From: Sinomicrobium kalidii
GTDB lineage: Bacteria > Bacteroidota > Bacteroidia > Flavobacteriales > Flavobacteriaceae
Length of the DNA: 64,000 nt
Reading direction: 5' to 3'
Assembly: GCF_021183825.1 (NCBI RefSeq)
Contig: NZ_CP089211.1
Coordinates: 4,694,501-4,758,500 of the forward strand
In this document: one piece after another, positions 49,453 through 59,415 of the stretch
How positions within the stretch are numbered: position 1 is the stretch's first letter
Layout of the letters: each line of letters starts with the position of its first letter
The notes under the pieces: model-generated
The model's database searches: none
What the model was told of the DNA's origin: nothing
Seen by the model: only the letters and a program-made list of their open reading frames with translations
Translations under genes and position numbers: made by a program

Positions 49453-52149
49453 ATGAAAACCCGATCAGTTCTACTATACCACATCATACTATGCATCTTT
49501 ATGCTTTCCTGTACGCAGGACAAACATATCACCATAGTAACCCGGGAGAACACATCCCCCCGCATAACGTTCGGCGCCGAAAAACTGGCCACTACCCTGA
49601 AAAAAGCAGGCTACACCGTAGATATGTCTGCCGACACTACGGCATTGCAGGCCAAGGGAAAAACGATCCATATCCGTGAAAATAAAAATATCGACCTGAA
49701 GAAAGAAGGTTTTCGCATTGTGTCCGAAGCAAATGTGATGCGTATCGAAGGTGCCGACGCTTCCGGCGGGCTCTACGGGGCGATGGAAGTGGTCGACAGG
49801 ATAAAGAAAACAGGAGCGATCGATTTTAAGCTGGATTTTTCCGATGCCCCCGAAATGGTTTTACGCGGCAGCTGTATCGGGCTTCAGAAACCCACGTATC
49901 TCCCGGGGCGTACGGTATACGAGTATCCCTATACCCCCGAAACATTCCCCTGGTTCTACGACAAGGAACTCTGGATAGAATACCTCGACATGATGGTGGA
50001 GAATCGCATGAACTCCCTCTATCTGTGGAACGGTCACCCGTTCGCATCCCTTGTGAAACTGAAAGACTACCCCTATGCGGTGGAAGTAGACGAGGAAACG
50101 TTCAGAAAAAACGAGGAAATATTTAAGTTCCTTACCAAGGAAGCGAACAAAAGAGGGATCTGGGTCATACAGATGTTTTATAACATTATTGTCTCCAAAC
50201 CTTTTGCCGAACACCACAATATTAAAACGCAGGACCGACAGCGTCCGATCACCCCGTTGATAGCCGATTATACCCGGAAATCCATAGCCGCTTTTATCGA
50301 AAAATATCCCAACGTAGGCTTACTGGTCGCTTTGGGTGAAGCCATGAGCGGTAAAGAAACCGATGTCAGGTGGTTTACCGAAACTGTCATCCCCGGTGTA
50401 AAGGATGGCTTAAAGGCATTGGGACGAACGGACGAGCCTCCCATAATACTCCGCGCACACGATACCGATGCCCCTTTGGTCATGGAGCATGCGCTGCCGT
50501 TATATAAAAATCTGTATACAACACATAAGTATAATGGCGAATCCCTGACCACCTACGAGCCCCGCGGCCCGTGGTCCGAGATCCACAAAAAACTGAGTAA
50601 AGCCGGTTCCGTACATATATCCAATGTCCACATCCTGGCCAACGTGGAGCCTTTCCGCTACGGTTCACCCGATTTTATCCAGAAAAGCGTCAAGGCCATG
50701 CACAGGGTTCATGGCGCCGATGCATTGCATTTATATCCGCAGGCATCGTACTGGGACTGGCCCTATACGGCCGATAAAACCGAACCGCGATTGCTGGAGA
50801 TGGACCGCGACTGGATATGGTATAAAGCCTGGGCGCGCTACGCCTGGAAAAGTGAGCGGGACCGTCAGAAAGAAATAACCTTCTGGAGCGATCTCCTGGC
50901 TGGTAAATACGGAGTGGGAAGGGAAGACGGAAAGAATATTCTCGACGCCTACGAGCAAAGCGGGGAGATCGCTCCCAAGACCCTGAGACGGTTCGGCATC
51001 ACCGAAGGGAACCGGCAGACCCTCCTGCTCGGGATGCTGGGAAGCCAGTTGGTAAACCCGTACAAATGGAAAGTGTACCCCGGTTTCTATGAATCCTGCG
51101 GTCCCGTGGGAGAAAAACTGATCGATTATGCCGAAAAGGAATGGAAAGGCGAAGCCCACACCGGGGAAACCCCGCCGCAGATCATCGAGGAGATAACAAC
51201 ACATGGCAAACTCGCCGTAGAAGCGATAGAAAAAGTGGTACCCCATGTTACTGAAGACAAGGACGAATTTGAACGGTTAAGGAACGATATGCATTGCTAC
51301 AAGGCCTTTGCCGATTTCTTTTCGGAAAAAGTAAAGGCTATGATGCCTGTGCTCCGCTATCAGTATTCCGGCGAAGTATCCGACCTGGAAAAAGCCGTTC
51401 CCCATTTAAAAAACAGTATAACACATTACAGGAAGCTTGTGGACCTTACAAAGGGCAGCTACCTGTATGCCAACAGCATGCAAACCGCCCAAAGGCGTAT
51501 TCCTATCGGCGGCAATGACGGAAAGTACAAGACCTGGGAAGAAATGCTGCCCCTTTACGAAAGGGAACTGGCCAACCTGGAGCGCAATATAGAGCGGTTG
51601 AAATCCTCAAAAGACGGCAAGCTGGAAAAGAAAGCAGTAAACCCCTGGTCCCCTGCGAAAGTCGAAATACTGAATGTCGGAACAACAGGGTTTTCTGTAA
51701 AACACGAGCAAGCGTTTTACAAGGGGGTGACCATAGAAGCAGCGGCAGGCGAACTGGAAAAACTACAAGGCATATATATCCCGAAGGAAAAACAGATAGA
51801 AGAAGGCACACAGCTGAGATTTAAAAATGACCGGCCCGTTAAAGTCGTGGTAGGCTATTTTAATACCGACCGGAAACGCTTTTTGCTACCGCCGGCCCTG
51901 GAAACCAATGCTGCCGGGAATCTCAGGGGAGAGGCTGAAGTAATACTGGCCAATGCCCTTAAAATAAAAAATATGCCCAGGGTGAATATTCATACGTATA
52001 GGTTTGACCCAGGCGAGAACGAACTCAAACTCGGAAAAGGAAGGGTGCTGATACTGGGCTTTATAGATGCCGATGAAAATATAATCTCCAGGAATGCCGG
52101 GTTAATGGGGGAAAACGAAAAAGAAGCCATAGACTGGGTATTTTATTAA
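49453..52149 (+). CDS. GH67/GH20-like multidomain glycosidase candidate, lipoprotein
   Basis: The lipoprotein signal ends at FMLSC (about Cys20). Residues ~25-140 form an alpha/beta domain like the N-terminal domain of alpha-glucuronidases and hexosaminidases (FGAEKLATTLKKAGY, GFRIVSEANVMRIEGAD, GGLYGAMEVVDRI). A TIM barrel follows to about residue 470 (MVENRMNSLYLWNGHPF, GIWVIQMFYN, GLLVALGEAMSG, ADALHLYPQASYWDW). Then come a helical region (~480-720) and a C-terminal beta domain. A uronidase role would suit pectin, but I cannot place it in a named family, and I see no motif that fixes the catalytic residues; Glu in LGEAMSG is one candidate. The next gene starts nine bases after its stop. 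Confidence 0.7.
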   Translation: MKTRSVLLYHIILCIFMLSCTQDKHITIVTRENTSPRITFGAEKLATTLKKAGYTVDMSADTTALQAKGKTIHIRENKNIDLKKEGFRIVSEANVMRIEGADASGGLYGAMEVVDRIKKTGAIDFKLDFSDAPEMVLRGSCIGLQKPTYLPGRTVYEYPYTPETFPWFYDKELWIEYLDMMVENRMNSLYLWNGHPFASLVKLKDYPYAVEVDEETFRKNEEIFKFLTKEANKRGIWVIQMFYNIIVSKPFAEHHNIKTQDRQRPITPLIADYTRKSIAAFIEKYPNVGLLVALGEAMSGKETDVRWFTETVIPGVKDGLKALGRTDEPPIILRAHDTDAPLVMEHALPLYKNLYTTHKYNGESLTTYEPRGPWSEIHKKLSKAGSVHISNVHILANVEPFRYGSPDFIQKSVKAMHRVHGADALHLYPQASYWDWPYTADKTEPRLLEMDRDWIWYKAWARYAWKSERDRQKEITFWSDLLAGKYGVGREDGKNILDAYEQSGEIAPKTLRRFGITEGNRQTLLLGMLGSQLVNPYKWKVYPGFYESCGPVGEKLIDYAEKEWKGEAHTGETPPQIIEEITTHGKLAVEAIEKVVPHVTEDKDEFERLRNDMHCYKAFADFFSEKVKAMMPVLRYQYSGEVSDLEKAVPHLKNSITHYRKLVDLTKGSYLYANSMQTAQRRIPIGGNDGKYKTWEEMLPLYERELANLERNIERLKSSKDGKLEKKAVNPWSPAKVEILNVGTTGFSVKHEQAFYKGVTIEAAAGELEKLQGIYIPKEKQIEEGTQLRFKNDRPVKVVVGYFNTDRKRFLLPPALETNAAGNLRGEAEVILANALKIKNMPRVNIHTYRFDPGENELKLGKGRVLILGFIDADENIISRNAGLMGENEKEAIDWVFY

Positions 52150-52158
52150 AAAGAAAGA

Positions 52159-55100
52159 ATGCGTTTAAAATTATCAGCCATAGGTCTTTTTTGTTTTTTA
52201 CTGACCCTTTCGTGCGGCAATCCCGGGAAGGAAGTATCCGTCCGGCAGGTGATCCCGTTGAACAGCAACTGGAAAACCATGACCGTATCGGGTAATGATA
52301 CCCTGAACAATGATAAATATATCCGGTCTGCCTACGCAGATACCGCCTGGCAGAAGGTCAATGTTCCCCACAACTGGGACCGCTACGAAGGCTTCCGCAG
52401 GAATAAACATGGCAACCGCCATGGAACAGCCTGGTACAGGAAAGAACTGTATGTAGATCACAACGAAGATAAAACAAAACGCTATTTCCTGTTTTTCGAG
52501 GGTGTAGGCTCCTATGCGACGGTATGGGTCAACGGCAAAAAGGCCGGGGAACACTGGGGAGGAAGGACCACTTTTACACTCGATATAACCAAGCTGTTGC
52601 ATTTCGGTAAGGCCAATACCATTGCGGTCAAAGCCGAACACCCCGCATTCATCACCGACCTGCCCTGGGTCTGCGGAGGCTGTTCCGGGGAGTGGGGCTT
52701 TTCAGAAGGGTCGCAGCCCATGGGGATTTTCCGCCCCGTTTCGCTGGTGGTGACCAATGATATCCGTATCGAACCGTTCGGGGTCCATATCTGGAACGAC
52801 GAAAACATATCAAAAGAAAAAGCCAAGCTGTTTGTAAACACCGAGATCAGGAATTACCGGGCCTCCGGTGGTGAAGTCAGGATCGTTCATAAATTGCACG
52901 ACACTTCCGGTAAGGTGGTGGCCCGTAATGAAGACAAGGTAACAGTAGAAGGAAACGGAAAGGGAATGAGCAGAACAGAACGGTTAGATGTCATCAACCC
53001 CGAATTGTGGTCCCCCGGAAAACCATACCTCTACCAATTATCGACCGTAATAACCGACGGAGATACTGTAATAGACGAAGTAAAAACATCATACGGCATA
53101 CGGCGGATAAGCTGGCCGGTAGGAAGAGAAGGAGATGACGGCCGTTTTTTCATTAACGGGGAACCGCTTTTTATCAACGGTACCTGCGAATACGAACACC
53201 TTATGGGAAGGAGCCATGCCTTTACCGACAGGCAGGTCCGGGCACGGGTAGAACAGGTCAGGGCCGCAGGGTTTAATGCCTTCCGGGAAGCACATCAACC
53301 CCATAACCTAAGGTACCAGCAACACCTCGATAAAGAAGGGATCCTGTTCTGGAGCCAGTTCTCGGCACATATCTGGTACGATACCCCAGAATTTAGGAAA
53401 AATTTTAAAACATTGCTGAGGCAGTGGATCAGGGAAAGGCGGAACAGCCCGTCCGTAGTGCTCTGGGGTTTGCAGAACGAAAGCGTGATCCCGAAGGAAT
53501 TCGCCGAAGAATGCACCCGTATCATCCGTGAAATGGACCCTACCGCTTCCGCCCAGCGAAAAGTGACCACCTGCAACGGCGGGGAAGGAACCGACTGGAA
53601 CGTCATCCAGAACTGGTCCGGGACCTATGGAGGCGATCCGTTTAATTACGGCAACGAACTCAGCGAGGAATGGCTCAACGGCGAATACGGTGCATGGCGC
53701 ACGGCCGATCTGCACACCGAAGGCCCCTTCCGCCAGAAAGGGAAATACAGCGAAGACCGTTTTTCCAAATTGATGGAGATTAAGGTAAAACAGGCCGAAT
53801 CGGTCAGGGATAAGGTGGCCGGGCAGTTCAACTGGCTCTTTGCCTCCCATGAAAACCCCGGAAGGATACAGAACGGGGAAGCCTATCGAGATATGGACAG
53901 GGTAGGCCCGGTAAACTACAAGGGACTGTTCACCGTCTGGGGAGAACCGCTGGATGCCTACTATATGTATATGGCCAATTATGCCCCTGTGGAAACACAG
54001 CCCATGGCCTATATCGTATCCCATTCCTGGCCGGACCGCTGGACATCGCCGGGAATAAAGGATAGTATTACCGTCTATTCCAACTGTGACGAAGTAGAGC
54101 TTTTTAACGGGGCCGGACACATTTCACTGGGAAAAAAGAAAAATCCCGGCCGGGGAAAACACTTTCAATGGGATGATGTCCCGGTAAAGTACAACATCCT
54201 CTATGCCGTAGGCTATGAAGACGGCAAGGAAGTGGCCACGGATTGTATTGTACTGGATCATTTGCCCGGATCCCCCGACCTGGAGGGTTTAAAAGAAACG
54301 GACCCAGACGTCCTCAAACCGGAAAAGGAAAAAAACTACATATACCGGGTCAATGCCGGAGGCCCCGGGTTTACGGATACCTTCGGAAATACCTGGGCCG
54401 CCGACGTCCATAAAAGCAGGGAAGGTACCTGGGGCTCCCTGTCGTGGACAGACGATTTTGAGAACCTCCCGGATTTCTACGCCAGCCAACGAAGGGTCTT
54501 TGATCCCATACGGGGAACGGCAAACTGGGATTTGTTCCGGAGTTTCCGCTACGGAACAGACCGCCTGCAATACGAGTTCCCCGTAGAAAAAGGGAATTAC
54601 ACGGTAGAATTGTTCTTTATCGAACCCTGGTACGGCACCACGGGAACAACCGACTGCACCGGGTGGAGAAATTTTGACGTGGCCATCAATGACAGTGTAG
54701 TATTAAAAGACCTTGACATCTGGAAGGAAGCCGGGCACGATACGGTATTGAAGAAGACATTCACGATTAAGGCCAATAAGGGCATATTGAAAATATCATT
54801 CCCCGAAGTGGCATCCGGACAGGCCGTGATCTCCGCTATTGCCATTGCTGCGGAAAACCCGGATGCGGAGCCTGCTCCCGCATCACCATCAAATATCGTG
54901 AATATCGATATGGACGATAAGTACGACGAATTTTGCGAAGCAATGACCTGGCTGGACCGGGGACAAAAACAATACAGCGATACCAATGCGAGGTTCTTAC
55001 CCTTGCCATACAAGCTTTATGGAGGCGATTGGTTGCGTTTTGCCGATGTTTTGAAGGATAAGGAGTTTGAGGAAAGCTTTATTCCCCTTAAAAATTCGAA

Positions 55101-55731
55101 TATATATGTGTTGCTGGATGAAACGGTAAAACCGCTGCCAAAATGGCTTTCCGCCTACGAAAATACCGGGGAAAAAGCAGCCAACAACAATGGATCGGTT
55201 TTTAACCTTTACCGGAAAAGGGCAAAAAAAGGAGAAACGGTGGCCTTCGGGCCGAACGGAAACCGGAAAGATAACACCCCTGCTGCCATGTATACCATAA
55301 TTACGATCCCCGAATACCGGATGGATGAAGGAGAGAACTCCCGCCCCGTATTTACACATGAAGCGGAAGAAGCAGATATATCCGGTCAGGGAACAGGGAA
55401 GGGGCATTTCAAAAAAGAAGATTACATCACCTTCCCGGAGAAAGGCAATAACAGTATTACCTGGGAGGTCAATCCCGGACTGGCCGGAGAATACCTGCTG
55501 CGGTTCAGGTATATGAACATGGGCGACAGCCCTGTACAGGTCAGGCTGCAAATAGAATCTGCGGATGGAATACTGTTAAAGGACGACGAGATCAGCTTTC
55601 CCGTAGCAGACAGGAAATGGCGCATACTCAACACCACCACCGGAGGATATATCAATGCGGGAACATATAAGGTGAGCCTGTCTGCCGAAAATATGGAAGG
55701 GCTCAGACTGGACAAACTGGAATTTCAATAG
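52159..55731 (+). CDS. GH2 glycosidase with malectin-like and C-terminal CBM-like domains, lipoprotein
   Basis: The lipoprotein signal ends at TLSC (about Cys19). Domains: sugar-binding jelly-roll (VPHNWDRYEGF, WYRKELYVD), Ig-like domain, TIM barrel with acid/base Glu441 (GLQNES) and nucleophile Glu509 (NGEYGAW), a DUF4982-like Ig region (ITVYSNCDEVELFNG), a malectin-like domain (about 730-905; YRVNAGGPGFTDTFGNTWAAD), and a C-terminal CBM6/35-like sandwich (about 1060-1190; FTHEAEEADISGQG). At 1190 residues it is one of the longest proteins here. The added domains suggest binding to the intact polymer or a carrier. Beta-galactosidase or arabinopyranosidase activity is possible. It lies nine bases from the previous gene and is probably co-translated. 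Confidence 0.93.
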   Translation: MRLKLSAIGLFCFLLTLSCGNPGKEVSVRQVIPLNSNWKTMTVSGNDTLNNDKYIRSAYADTAWQKVNVPHNWDRYEGFRRNKHGNRHGTAWYRKELYVDHNEDKTKRYFLFFEGVGSYATVWVNGKKAGEHWGGRTTFTLDITKLLHFGKANTIAVKAEHPAFITDLPWVCGGCSGEWGFSEGSQPMGIFRPVSLVVTNDIRIEPFGVHIWNDENISKEKAKLFVNTEIRNYRASGGEVRIVHKLHDTSGKVVARNEDKVTVEGNGKGMSRTERLDVINPELWSPGKPYLYQLSTVITDGDTVIDEVKTSYGIRRISWPVGREGDDGRFFINGEPLFINGTCEYEHLMGRSHAFTDRQVRARVEQVRAAGFNAFREAHQPHNLRYQQHLDKEGILFWSQFSAHIWYDTPEFRKNFKTLLRQWIRERRNSPSVVLWGLQNESVIPKEFAEECTRIIREMDPTASAQRKVTTCNGGEGTDWNVIQNWSGTYGGDPFNYGNELSEEWLNGEYGAWRTADLHTEGPFRQKGKYSEDRFSKLMEIKVKQAESVRDKVAGQFNWLFASHENPGRIQNGEAYRDMDRVGPVNYKGLFTVWGEPLDAYYMYMANYAPVETQPMAYIVSHSWPDRWTSPGIKDSITVYSNCDEVELFNGAGHISLGKKKNPGRGKHFQWDDVPVKYNILYAVGYEDGKEVATDCIVLDHLPGSPDLEGLKETDPDVLKPEKEKNYIYRVNAGGPGFTDTFGNTWAADVHKSREGTWGSLSWTDDFENLPDFYASQRRVFDPIRGTANWDLFRSFRYGTDRLQYEFPVEKGNYTVELFFIEPWYGTTGTTDCTGWRNFDVAINDSVVLKDLDIWKEAGHDTVLKKTFTIKANKGILKISFPEVASGQAVISAIAIAAENPDAEPAPASPSNIVNIDMDDKYDEFCEAMTWLDRGQKQYSDTNARFLPLPYKLYGGDWLRFADVLKDKEFEESFIPLKNSNIYVLLDETVKPLPKWLSAYENTGEKAANNNGSVFNLYRKRAKKGETVAFGPNGNRKDNTPAAMYTIITIPEYRMDEGENSRPVFTHEAEEADISGQGTGKGHFKKEDYITFPEKGNNSITWEVNPGLAGEYLLRFRYMNMGDSPVQVRLQIESADGILLKDDEISFPVADRKWRILNTTTGGYINAGTYKVSLSAENMEGLRLDKLEFQ

Positions 55732-55775
55732 GAACAAATTAAAATGGTTGATTCAATAAAGAGGGACAGATAGTG

Positions 55776-55820
55776 GGTGACGGATGACAGAAGATATTTC
55801 TCCATCTGTCATCTGTCACC
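55776..55820. repeat. 16-bp inverted repeat GGTGACGGATGACAGA / TCTGTCATCTGTCACC
   Basis: Arms at 55,776-55,791 and 55,805-55,820 match at 15 of 16 positions with a 13-base loop. It lies in the 120-bp gap before the last GH2 and inside a false 5' extension of that gene. Confidence 0.82.
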
Positions 55821-55851
55821 GGTCTTCCGTCCGAAAAATAGAATAAAGGAA

Positions 55852-58272
55852 ATGAAGGGAACACATCGCATACTATACCTTGTATTTATACTCCTGTGCT
55901 GTGGATGTAATACGGAAGAGAAACCCGCCCGGGCAGTGATGGATTTTAACGAAAACTGGCAGTTTAAGCCGGGCGATCACCCCGAAGCCGTAAAACCTCA
56001 ATTCGACGCATCCGCATGGCGAACCCTGGACCTGCCCCACGATTGGAGCATAGAAGGCGGGTTCAGCAAAGACCATCCGGCCAGACCCGAAGGCGGTGCC
56101 CTCCCTACCGGAAAAGGCTGGTACAGGAAGACCTTTGAGATGCCGGAGGACTGGCAAAACAAGTCCGTACGGATTGAATTTGACGGTATTTACCGCAACA
56201 GCGAGGTGTGGATCAACGGACATCACCTCGGAAAGCGGCCTAACGGTTATATTTCCTTCGGATACGATCTTTCTCCCCACCTGAATTTCGGAGAAACCCC
56301 TAATGTTATTGCCGTAAAAGCGGATAATTCCCCGCAGCCCAATTCCAGGTGGTACACCGGTTCGGGTATTTACAGGAACGTAAGATTGATTGCTACCGGA
56401 AAACTGTATGTACAACCCTGGGGCACTTATATCACCACCCCGGAAGTGTCGGAAAAATCGGCAAAGGCAAGACTTGAAGTGACGGTAGGCAATAATAGTG
56501 GCAAACCCGGAGAATTAAAGGTAATATCCGAAGTATTGGACGCCGATAATGTAGTCGTAGTCCGGTCGGAATCCTCCGGGGAGATCGCTTCCGGGGCAAC
56601 CCTTGTCATACACCAGGACCTTCTTGTGGAAAACCCGGTGTTGTGGGATGTGGATCATCCGTATGTATACAAAGTGCACACCCGGATATATAACGGTAAT
56701 AAGCAGACCGACAGTTACGAAACCCCGCTCGGCATCCGCTATTTTGATTTTGATGCGGAAAAAGGTTTCTCACTGAATGGAAAACCCATGAAAATACTCG
56801 GCGTATGCCTTCACCACGATTCCGGCGCCCTGGGTGCGGCAGTTCACGAAGATGCCCTGCGCCGCAAGCTGACCTTGCTGAAAAACATGGGCGCCAATGC
56901 CATCCGTACGGCCCACAACCCGCATTCCCCCGAATTGCTGCGGTTGTGCGATGAAATGGGTTTTATCATCCAGGACGAAGCCTTCGATGTGTGGAAAAAG
57001 AAAAAGGTAAAGGAAGACTATCATACCGGCTGGGACGACTGGCATAAAAAAGACCTCGAAGACCTTATAAAACGCGACCGCAACCACCCGTCCGTGATGA
57101 TGTGGAGTATCGGTAACGAGATCAGGGAACAGTTCGACAGTACGGGGATAACGATCACAAGAGAGCTTACGGACATCGTAAAATCGCTGGACACCACCCG
57201 CCCCGTCACCTGCGCCCTGACGGAGAACATTCCCGAAAAGAATTACATTTACCGGTCCGGGGCATTGGATCTTCTCGGCTTCAATTACAAGCGGGGAGAT
57301 TATAAAAACTTTCCCGAATGGTACCCGGGAGAAAAGATCATCGCATCAGAAAATGTTTCGGGCCTTGCCACCAGGGGCCATTACGACATGCCGTCGGATA
57401 GTGTCATGCACTGGCCCGAAGCATATGATGCGCCTTTCGAAGGTAACGAGGATCATACCGTTTCCGCCTACGACCATGTAGCCGCATACTGGGGAACAAC
57501 GCACGAAGAAGCCTGGAAAACCGTAAAAAATCTCGATTTTATGGCCGGACTTTTTATTTGGACGGGTTTTGACTATCTTGGGGAACCTGTACCGTATCCT
57601 TACCCCGCCAGAAGTTCGTATTTCGGGATCATTGATCTTGCAGGATTTCCGAAAGATGTTTATTATATGTACCAGAGCGAATGGACAGATAAGCCCGTAT
57701 TGCATATCTTTCCGCACTGGAACTGGGAAGAAGGACAGGAGGTGGACGTCTGGGCCTATTACAACCAGGCCGATGAGGTGGAACTCTATCTGAATGGAGA
57801 ATCTCTCGGGAAAAGATCAAAGAAAAATGGCGAACTTCATGTGATGTGGCGGGTGAAGTACGAACCGGGAACTCTGAAAGCCGTTTCGAGAAAAAACGGA
57901 CGAACGGTGCTGGAAAAAGAAATACACACCGCCGGAAAGGCTTCGGGCATGGAACTGCTCCCGGACAGGGGCAGGATAAAGAGCAACAAAAAGGACCTGT
58001 GCTTTGTGACCGTAAATATTATGGATAAGCATGGAAACCCTGTGCCATGTGCCGGTAACGAGGTCCGGTTTGAAGTATCGGGAGGAGGGAAGATCGCTGG
58101 AGTGGACAATGGTTATCAGGCCGGTACGGAATCCTTTAAAGCCTCAAAGCGAAAGGCGTTTAACGGAAAATGTCTTGTTATTGTACAATCAAACGGAAAA
58201 AAAGAGGATGTTATACTGAAAGCCCGTTCCGAAGGACTGGAAATGGCGGAAGTGAAGATTGAAGTAGATTGA
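55852..58272 (+). CDS. GH2 beta-galactosidase-type enzyme with DUF4982, lipoprotein
   Basis: The ATG at 55,852 is preceded by AAAGGA and begins a lipoprotein signal (LLCCGC, about Cys18); an in-frame ATG at 55,777 lies in a repeat. Domains: jelly-roll (LPHDWSIEGGFSKDHP), Ig-like domain, TIM barrel with acid/base Glu423 (SIGNEIREQ) and nucleophile Glu500 (IIASENVSG), DUF4982-like domain (VDVWAYYNQADEVELYLNG) and a C-terminal Ig-like GH2 C5-type domain (VNIMDKHGNPVPCAGNEV). This is the usual layout of Bacteroidetes GH2 enzymes near 800 residues. It is the last polysaccharide-degrading gene of the locus; the dehydrogenase gene follows after a palindromic gap. Confidence 0.95.
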   Translation: MKGTHRILYLVFILLCCGCNTEEKPARAVMDFNENWQFKPGDHPEAVKPQFDASAWRTLDLPHDWSIEGGFSKDHPARPEGGALPTGKGWYRKTFEMPEDWQNKSVRIEFDGIYRNSEVWINGHHLGKRPNGYISFGYDLSPHLNFGETPNVIAVKADNSPQPNSRWYTGSGIYRNVRLIATGKLYVQPWGTYITTPEVSEKSAKARLEVTVGNNSGKPGELKVISEVLDADNVVVVRSESSGEIASGATLVIHQDLLVENPVLWDVDHPYVYKVHTRIYNGNKQTDSYETPLGIRYFDFDAEKGFSLNGKPMKILGVCLHHDSGALGAAVHEDALRRKLTLLKNMGANAIRTAHNPHSPELLRLCDEMGFIIQDEAFDVWKKKKVKEDYHTGWDDWHKKDLEDLIKRDRNHPSVMMWSIGNEIREQFDSTGITITRELTDIVKSLDTTRPVTCALTENIPEKNYIYRSGALDLLGFNYKRGDYKNFPEWYPGEKIIASENVSGLATRGHYDMPSDSVMHWPEAYDAPFEGNEDHTVSAYDHVAAYWGTTHEEAWKTVKNLDFMAGLFIWTGFDYLGEPVPYPYPARSSYFGIIDLAGFPKDVYYMYQSEWTDKPVLHIFPHWNWEEGQEVDVWAYYNQADEVELYLNGESLGKRSKKNGELHVMWRVKYEPGTLKAVSRKNGRTVLEKEIHTAGKASGMELLPDRGRIKSNKKDLCFVTVNIMDKHGNPVPCAGNEVRFEVSGGGKIAGVDNGYQAGTESFKASKRKAFNGKCLVIVQSNGKKEDVILKARSEGLEMAEVKIEVD

Positions 58273-58319
58273 ATAAGATTGATAGAAGATTGATTGGAGT
58301 TTAATCTTATTCAATCTAC
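58264..58319. repeat. 17-bp perfect inverted repeat overlapping the GH2 stop codon
   Basis: GTAGATTGAATAAGATT (58,264-58,280) pairs exactly with AATCTTATTCAATCTAC (58,303-58,319). The GH2 stop codon TGA at 58,270-58,272 lies inside the left arm. The hairpin could end or attenuate the PUL transcript before the dehydrogenase, but it is AT-rich and may instead be another repeat. Confidence 0.8.
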
Positions 58320-58370
58320 TATCAATCTCTCCAAAGGGAGAAAGAATCATCTGAATAAATAATATATACA

Positions 58371-59381
58371 ATGAAATATATCGTATGTGAAACCCCGGGC
58401 AAGTTTGCCCTGAAAGACAAACCCAAACCGGAACTGACCGATGGTCATGCCCTGCTGAAGATCCATAAGGTAGGCATTTGCGGAACAGACCTGCACGCCT
58501 ATGCCGGGAACCAGGCATTTTTTCAGTACCCGAGGATACTGGGACACGAACTGGCCGCGGAGGTGATAGCGATCGGGGAGAATGACAGGGGGATAAAACC
58601 GGGCGACCAGGTTATTGTAATGCCTTATGTGAGTTGCGGGGATTGCATAGCGTGCAGGAAAGGCAAGACGAATTGCTGTGCCAATATCCGCGTACTGGGC
58701 GTACATGCCGACGGGGGAATGCAGGAGGAGATCGTAGTGAGGAACGACCTCCTTATTCCCGTGGACGGGCTTACCCATGAAGAAATGGCCATTGTAGAAC
58801 CTTTGGCCATAGGAGCGCATGCCCTGAGAAGGGCCTCTTTGAAACCGGGAGAGATCGTCGTAGTGGTAGGGTGCGGCCCCATAGGGCTCGGGCTGATAAA
58901 ACTGGCACAGATATCGGGGGCAAGGGTCATTGCCATTGATGCGGTAGCGTCCCGTTTGCAATTTGCCAAAGATGTGATCGGGGCAGATCATGCTTTGCAC
59001 GTATCCGAAGACCCGGTTAAGAGGGTCGCCGGGATCACCGATGACGATATGGCCACCGCGGTTTTTGATGCCACGGGCAATAAAAAGGCCCTTGAAAGCG
59101 GGATCGATTATATGGCTCATGGCGGGAGGTATGTGCTGGTAGGCCTGTCCAAAGAAGACCTGGTTTATAATCATCCGAAGATACATGCGAAGGAAACCAC
59201 CCTGATGTGCAGCAGGAATGCCACTTTTGAGGACTTCGAAAACGTCATAGCCCACCTGAAGGAATTCCCGGCTGATTCATTTATCACGCATCGGGTGCAT
59301 TATACCGAGATGATCGGGAATTTCGACAGCTGGCTGAAGCCGGAAACCAATGTTGTAAAAGCCATGGTGGATTTTAATTAA
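58371..59381 (+). CDS. Zinc-binding alcohol dehydrogenase, LgoD-like (aldonate/polyol dehydrogenase)
   Basis: This 336-residue cytosolic MDR enzyme has the catalytic zinc region VGICGTDLHAYAGNQ and ILGHELAAEVIA, the structural zinc cysteines CGDCIACRKGKTNC, the VEPLAIGAHALRR segment and a nucleotide-binding GCGPIGLG turn. The wording GNQ.FF.YPR.LGHE, IGVH.DGG (here LGVHADGG) and KETT.M.SRNAT.EDF matches what I remember of E. coli LgoD (YjjN), the L-galactonate-5-dehydrogenase. It therefore probably oxidises a sugar acid or polyol derived from the glycan, for example L-galactonate, but L-gulonate, L-fuconate or rhamnose derivatives are possible. It is the only catabolic enzyme for monosaccharides in the window and ends 34 bases from a converging operon. 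Confidence 0.82.
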   Translation: MKYIVCETPGKFALKDKPKPELTDGHALLKIHKVGICGTDLHAYAGNQAFFQYPRILGHELAAEVIAIGENDRGIKPGDQVIVMPYVSCGDCIACRKGKTNCCANIRVLGVHADGGMQEEIVVRNDLLIPVDGLTHEEMAIVEPLAIGAHALRRASLKPGEIVVVVGCGPIGLGLIKLAQISGARVIAIDAVASRLQFAKDVIGADHALHVSEDPVKRVAGITDDDMATAVFDATGNKKALESGIDYMAHGGRYVLVGLSKEDLVYNHPKIHAKETTLMCSRNATFEDFENVIAHLKEFPADSFITHRVHYTEMIGNFDSWLKPETNVVKAMVDFN

Positions 59382-59415
59382 AGACAAAGGAGGCCGGACC
59401 ACAATTTTTTACAAT

